A DNA stretch of 64,000 nt from an uncultured Olsenella sp. (lineage in GTDB: Bacteria; Actinomycetota; Coriobacteriia; Coriobacteriales; Atopobiaceae): contig ONBR01000010.1 of the NCBI GenBank assembly GCA_900316105.1, forward strand, positions 17,240 to 81,239, given 5' to 3'. The notes beneath the pieces were generated by a model. That model did no database searches, had not been told where the DNA came from, and saw nothing but the letters and a program-made list of their open reading frames with translations. Every line of letters starts with the position of its first letter. Position 1 is the stretch's first letter. A program made the translations under genes and the position numbers. Below, piece after piece: positions 60,047 to 64,000 of this stretch.

Positions 60047-60116
60047 CCCCTGGCGTTTGCCTCAGGCACAGTTTGCGCGAAGCGCACTGTTTGGGCACTG
60101 AGGCAAGCGCCGGGGG
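60047..60116. repeat. Long inverted repeat IR5 between arcA and arcB
   Basis: CCCCTGGCGTTTGCCTCAG pairs with CTGAGGCAAGCGCCGGGGG, with one mismatch. An inner CAGT...GCGCGAAGCGC...ACTG stem forms the cap. It lies just after the arcA stop and may attenuate or process the arcAB transcript, changing the ratio of the two enzymes. Confidence 0.8.
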
Positions 60117-60133
60117 CAGACGCGCGGGAACGC

Positions 60134-61387
60134 CTACAGGTCCTCGCGTACCAACGGCATGCTCATGCAGCGCGGGCCGCCCCTACCGCGGGAGAGCTCC
60201 GCCGAGGGCATGACAATCAGGTCGAGCCCCGCCTCGTAGAGGGCGTCGTTGGTCACCGTGTTCCTCTGGTAGACGCAAATCTTTCCAGGGGCTATCGCCA
60301 GGGTGTTCGAGCCATCGTTCCACTGCTCGCGGGCCGCTGCCACGGGGTCTCCTCCGCCGCAGGTGATGAGCTGAACCCCATCGAGCCCCAGGGCCTTGGC
60401 CAGGATACGGTCTACCCTGTCGTCGATGCTCTCGATTCTCACCTCGCCAGGCTCGGCTCCCTTGGTCATGTGATAGACCTGCAGGGTTCCAAAGATGCCG
60501 GGGTGAATCGTGAACTTGTCCACGTCGATCTGGGTGAAGACGGTGTCGAGATGCATGAAGGCGCGCGATGTGGGGATGTCGATCGCATAGATGTCGCTGA
60601 TTTCGCAGTGGTCGGCGTTCTCGCCCCAGAACATGTGCTGGGCCAGGGAGTCTATGGCTGCCGCCTGGGTGCGCTGGGAGATGCCAACCGCCAGGGTGTG
60701 CGCGTTCAGCACCAGGACGTCGCCCCCCTCGACGTGGTAGGCGGAGTCCCTCCCGTACCAGAGCGGGGCGTCCTGATAGTCGGGGTGATAGCGAAAGACG
60801 TAGGAGCCCAGGAGGGTCTCACGGTTGCGCGTCTCGGAGAACATCCTGTTCAGGATCACGCCAGAGCCCACGACGGCAAAGGGGTCGCGAGTGAAGTAGG
60901 CATTGGGCATGGGATCAATGAGGAGGTCGGTCTCGGAGTCGCGATCAAAGCCCACGATCCTGGCCAAGGACTCCGACGAGCTCGTACCCAGACCAATCTC
61001 GTTCTTTCTGATGCCGGTGATGCACTTGTCCACGAAGGCCCTCGTGGTGGGAAGGTCGTCCATGAACTCGCGCACGAGCTGTCGCGTGGTCGCCCCGTGC
61101 AGGCCCGACTCAGCCAGCCAGTCCTCCATGAACTGCTCCCGCACGTCCGCCGCATCGATTGCCTCGGCCACCAGGTTCTCCAGGTAGACGACCTCGACCC
61201 CCTGAGCACCCAACAGGTCTGCGAAGTCGTCGTGCTCCTTCTGGGCCACCTCCAGGAAGGGTATGTCGTCAAAGAGGAGCCTCTCCAGGTCGCGGGGCGT
61301 CAGGTTCAGCAGCTCCTCGCCAGGACGGTGGAGGAGCACCCGCTTCAGGGAGCCAATCTCGTTGTGGACCATGAGGCCATTAGCCAT
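60134..61387 (-). CDS. arcA: Arginine deiminase
   Basis: It hydrolyses arginine to citrulline and ammonia. The 417-residue protein has the N-terminal EIGSLKRVLLHRPGEELLNLTP, the FTRDPFAVVGSGVILN substrate-binding segment, VEGGDVLVLN, HLDTVFTQID, and the C-terminal catalytic Cys in GRGGPRCMSMPLVRED. It is full length. With arcB it would yield ATP and ammonia during arginine fermentation and aid acid tolerance. It is divergent from ppk, with a 269-base shared upstream region in which no confident promoter pair was found. Confidence 0.97.
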   Translation of the reverse strand: MANGLMVHNEIGSLKRVLLHRPGEELLNLTPRDLERLLFDDIPFLEVAQKEHDDFADLLGAQGVEVVYLENLVAEAIDAADVREQFMEDWLAESGLHGATTRQLVREFMDDLPTTRAFVDKCITGIRKNEIGLGTSSSESLARIVGFDRDSETDLLIDPMPNAYFTRDPFAVVGSGVILNRMFSETRNRETLLGSYVFRYHPDYQDAPLWYGRDSAYHVEGGDVLVLNAHTLAVGISQRTQAAAIDSLAQHMFWGENADHCEISDIYAIDIPTSRAFMHLDTVFTQIDVDKFTIHPGIFGTLQVYHMTKGAEPGEVRIESIDDRVDRILAKALGLDGVQLITCGGGDPVAAAREQWNDGSNTLAIAPGKICVYQRNTVTNDALYEAGLDLIVMPSAELSRGRGGPRCMSMPLVREDL

Positions 61388-61656
61388 TGGACGTCCTTCC
61401 TCGATGTGAGGCGGCGAGACACCGCCGCATATTATCCTAGCCGCAAAGACCTTGCGTCCGCGAAACCCTCCAGTAAAAGGTTCGATAATTCTCTCGGAGC
61501 AGGCGGTTTCCGGACGGTTTCCCTGGCCAAGCTGCCGCTGACCGCCGCACTAAAATGCTTACAGAAACGATACGTTCCAAGTCTCCAAACTCAACGATGG
61601 CGCTGCTAAGATTGGGGGCACTATGAACATCGAGGCTCTTGCAGAGGATGAAGCAT

Positions 61657-64000
61657 ATGGGCAAAAAGAAGGACCAAAAGCAGGCAGTCGATCTGAAGAA
61701 GGGCGACGAGCTGACAGACGCACCCCGCACGAACCTTGACTTTTCCTACACCCAAAATCGCGAGGCAAGCTGGATGCGCTTTGACGGTCGCGTCCTGGAC
61801 GAGGCCTTCGACACCACCGTCCCCCTCTTCGAACGCCTGAAATTCGTCGCGATCTTTGGCAGCAACCTCGACGAGTGGTTCATGATCCGCATCGGCGGCC
61901 TGTCTGACCTCGCCCTGCTCAAGCACCAACCCCGCGACAACAAGTCCAACGAGACTCCCGCAGAGCAGATCGAGAACGTCCTCTCCATGCTTCCCGGCGA
62001 GATCAAGCGTCAGGAGCAGGCCTATACCTCCATCGAGAAGGAGCTGGAGGAGAACGGCCTGATCCGCGTGAGTCCCAAGGACTTCAGCGACCAGGATGTC
62101 GAAGCCGTGTCACGCTTCTACGACGCGAGCGTCCACCCCATCCTCTCGCCCATGATCGTCAACCCCCGTCACCCCTTCCCCAACCTGAGGAACGACCAGC
62201 TCTACGTGGTCTGCTCCCTGGCGAGCAAGGAGGAGGACGGCCTCCTAGGCATAGTCGAGGTCCCCGCGGGCATCTCCCGCGTGATCGAGCTCCCCTCCAC
62301 GGACCGCGCCTACCGCTACACCCTGCTGGAGGACGTGATCATCGCCCGCCTGCCCGGCAACTTCGGCACTGGCTACCAGCCCACCAGCGCGGCAGTGGTC
62401 CGCGTCACCCGAAATGCGGACGTGGATCCCGACGGCGAGGGCGTCGAGGAGGAAGAGGACTACCGTCAGCATATGAAGAAGGTGCTCAAGAAGCGTCAGC
62501 GCCTCCAGCCCGTCCACCTGGAGGTCGAGGGCGACCTGGAGCCCAGTCTGGTCTCCTTCATCACCGAGGAGCTGGAGCTCCCCAAGATCAAGGTCACCCA
62601 GACCTCGATTCCCCTGGACCTGGGCTGGGTCTACTCCCTCGAGGACAAGATTCCCCTGCACGCCCGCTCGAAGCTCCTCTTTGACCCCTTCAGCCCCCAG
62701 CTGTCGCCCATGGTTCGCGAGGACAAGCCCATGCGCGAACAGGTGCAGGACCACGACATCCTCCTCTTCTATCCCTATGAGAGCATGGACCCCCTGCTGA
62801 GGCTCCTGCGCGAAGCCGGAAACGACGACGACTGCATCTCCATAAAGATCACCCTCTACCGTGTGGCCAAGCAGTCCCGCCTGTGCGAGAGTCTGATCTC
62901 GGCCGTGGAGAACGGCAAGGAGGTCACCGTCCTGATGGAGCTCCGTGCCCGCTTCGACGAGGCCAACAACATCGCCTGGGCCGACCGTCTGGAGCATGCC
63001 GGCTGCACCGTCATCTACGGCTCCGAGGGCTACAAGGTCCACTCCAAGATTTGCCAGATCACCTACCACGAGAAGGGTGGCTTCAAGCGGATCACCTGCC
63101 TGGGTACCGGCAATTTCAACGAGAAGACCGCAAAGCTCTACTCCGACTTCATGCTCCTGACCGCCGACGACACCATCGGCGACGACGGAAACACCTTCTT
63201 CCGCAACCTCTCCATCGGCACCCTTGCCGGCACCTACAAGCAGCTGGGCGTGGCGCCCGCCAGCCTGAAACCCCTGGTCATGTCCGGCCTCGACCGCGAG
63301 ATAGAGCGTGCCCGTCGCGGCGAGCCAGCCCAGGTCTTCATGAAGATGAATTCCCTCACCGACCGTGACGTGATCGACAAGATCTCGGACGCCTGCGAGG
63401 CCGGTGTGCACATGATCATGATCATCCGTGGCATCTGCTGCATCAAGGCAGGCGTACCCGGAAAGACGGACGGCCTGGTCATCCGCCAAATCGTGGGCCG
63501 CTTCCTGGAGCATGCCCGCGTCTATGCCTTTGGCGTGGACTCCGACACCGTCTACCTCTCCTCTGCCGACATGATGACCCGCAACACCGAGCGTCGCGTA
63601 GAGATCGCCTACCCGGTCCTGGATCCCACCTGCAGGTCCCTGGTCATCTCCTACATGAACATCCAGCTAGCCGACAACGCCAAGGCAAGGCAGCTGGACG
63701 AGAACGGCACCTGGCACAGGCTGAAGAAGGGCGAGGGCGTCCCCTCCATCGACGCACAGGACCTCTTCCTCTCCCTGCAAATCTGTCCTGCCGGAATCGG
63801 AGAGGGTCACCGTGACGACGAAGGTCGTGCCGGCGCCCTTTTCACTCTCCACCTCGATATGGCCGTTCATCAGCTCCACGAAGCTCTTTGTGATGGCCAT
63901 GCCAAGACCGGTACTGCCATACTTTGTGGTGGTAGAGGAATCCTCCTGGGAGAAGGTGTCGAACAGTCGGGGCAGATATTCCTTGCTCATGCCGATACCG
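61657..64000 (+). CDS. ppk: Polyphosphate kinase 1 (3' end abnormal, runs off the window)
   Basis: It makes and uses polyphosphate. Homology is complete from the N-domain ([21 protein letters not shown]) through the phospholipase-D-like catalytic repeats: [15 protein letters not shown] with a phospho-His, [31 protein letters not shown] and [19 protein letters not shown]. It continues to [20 protein letters not shown], about 708 residues, the normal family length. Near 63780 the PPK-like sequence ends without a stop. The frame stays open to the edge, but from there it is the antisense of a histidine kinase gene. AGAGGA lies eight bases before the ATG at 61657; an in-frame ATG at 61648 is possible. 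Confidence 0.9.
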   Translation, partial: MGKKKDQKQAVDLKKGDELTDAPRTNLDFSYTQNREASWMRFDGRVLDEAFDTTVPLFERLKFVAIFGSNLDEWFMIRIGGLSDLALLKHQPRDNKSNETPAEQIENVLSMLPGEIKRQEQAYTSIEKELEENGLIRVSPKDFSDQDVEAVSRFYDASVHPILSPMIVNPRHPFPNLRNDQLYVVCSLASKEEDGLLGIVEVPAGISRVIELPSTDRAYRYTLLEDVIIARLPGNFGTGYQPTSAAVVRVTRNADVDPDGEGVEEEEDYRQHMKKVLKKRQRLQPVHLEVEGDLEPSLVSFITEELELPKIKVTQTSIPLDLGWVYSLEDKIPLHARSKLLFDPFSPQLSPMVREDKPMREQVQDHDILLFYPYESMDPLLRLLREAGNDDDCISIKITLYRVAKQSRLCESLISAVENGKEVTVLMELRARFDEANNIAWADRLEHAGCTVIYGSEGYKVHSKICQITYHEKGGFKRITCLGTGNFNEKTAKLYSDFMLLTADDTIGDDGNTFFRNLSIGTLAGTYKQLGVAPASLKPLVMSGLDREIERARRGEPAQVFMKMNSLTDRDVIDKISDACEAGVHMIMIIRGICCIKAGVPGKTDGLVIRQIVGRFLEHARVYAFGVDSDTVYLSSADMMTRNTERRVEIAYPVLDPTCRSLVISYMNIQLADNAKARQLDENGTWHRLKKGEGVPSIDAQDLFLSLQICPAGIGEGHRDDEGRAGALFTLHLDMAVHQLHEALCDGHAKTGTAILCGGRGILLGEGVEQSGQIFLAHADT
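63667..64000 (-). CDS. Histidine kinase ATPase-domain fragment (partial, abnormal 3' end)
   Basis: Entering from the window edge on the minus strand, the sequence reads [39 protein letters not shown] and on to [17 protein letters not shown]. These are the F-box, G2-box and final strand of a hybrid-type sensor kinase ATPase domain. After DSGR, near 63785, the frame continues antisense to ppk for about 39 codons (TDLQGEEEV to a stop at 63667) with no kinase or receiver similarity. The receiver domain that usually follows this ATPase type is missing. This is either a truncated gene or a rearrangement or assembly joint. Confidence 0.65.
   Translation of the reverse strand, partial: GIGMSKEYLPRLFDTFSQEDSSTTTKYGSTGLGMAITKSFVELMNGHIEVESEKGAGTTFVVTVTLSDSGRTDLQGEEEVLCVDGGDALALLQPVPGAVLVQLPCLGVVG

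Noticed and set aside
62245..63513. 422-codon open frame on the minus strand opposite ppk
   Set aside because: The plus strand carries unmistakable PPK1 motifs, and the minus frame shows no domain.

Overview
The window is a gene-dense, GC-rich bacterial chromosome segment. Gene content and order point to a fermentative actinobacterium of the class Coriobacteriia (Olsenella/Atopobium-like). The pointers are a high-GC genome with GTG/TTG starts, an arginine deiminase pathway, PPDK, AroE-AroK and S-A-A fusions, and ribosomal and cell-wall neighbourhoods in Gram-positive order. This placement is inferred from gene content, not from a phylogeny. There is no rRNA, phage, insertion sequence or CRISPR array.

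Layout. 1-6 kb (minus): rplS-rnhB-yraN-comM-dprA-trmFO (trmFO cut by the window edge), with dgt just upstream. 6.4-9.8 kb: ppdK and a half-length relative of its regulatory protein. 9.9-15.4 kb (minus): rpsP-khpA-rimM-trmD-lepB-glyQ-glyS. 15.8-17.8 kb (plus): a two-component system, then dinB (minus). 19.2-23.8 kb (minus): obg-proB-nadD-yqeK-rsfS. 24.1-28.3 kb (minus): a tryptophan ECF transporter whose transcript begins with a Trp-Trp-Trp leader peptide and an attenuator. 28.5-41.3 kb (minus): a cyclophilin, a TPR protein, mreBCD-mrdA-rodA, a DUF697 protein, a radical-SAM pair, and rplU-rpmA. 41.4-45.3 kb (minus): a zinc-ribbon membrane protein and aconitase. 45.5 kb: tRNA-Arg(CCG). 45.9-55.2 kb (plus): aroF-tyrA-aroB-aroA-aroC-pheA-aroEK and a PTS EIIB-AroQ fusion. 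55.2-58.4 kb: fthC (minus), a YgjP-like metallopeptidase, trpS and a DUF2200 protein. 58.9-61.4 kb (minus): arcB and arcA. 61.7 kb to the end: ppk, which collides with an antisense histidine-kinase fragment.

How the genes work together. The aromatic block encodes the route from PEP and erythrose-4-phosphate to chorismate and on towards Phe and Tyr. No trp biosynthesis gene is seen here. Tryptophan instead appears to be imported by the attenuator-controlled ECF system and charged by TrpS. PPDK, the PTS-like EIIB domain and the two PEP-using shikimate enzymes share a PEP theme. The most unusual items are the EIIB-AroQ fusion, the Trp leader attenuator on an ECF transporter, the S-A-A ECF fusion whose linker is made of palindromic DNA repeats read in frame, the half-length PPDK regulator, the ppk/kinase junction, and a cluster of long inverted repeats capped by GCGAAG loops.
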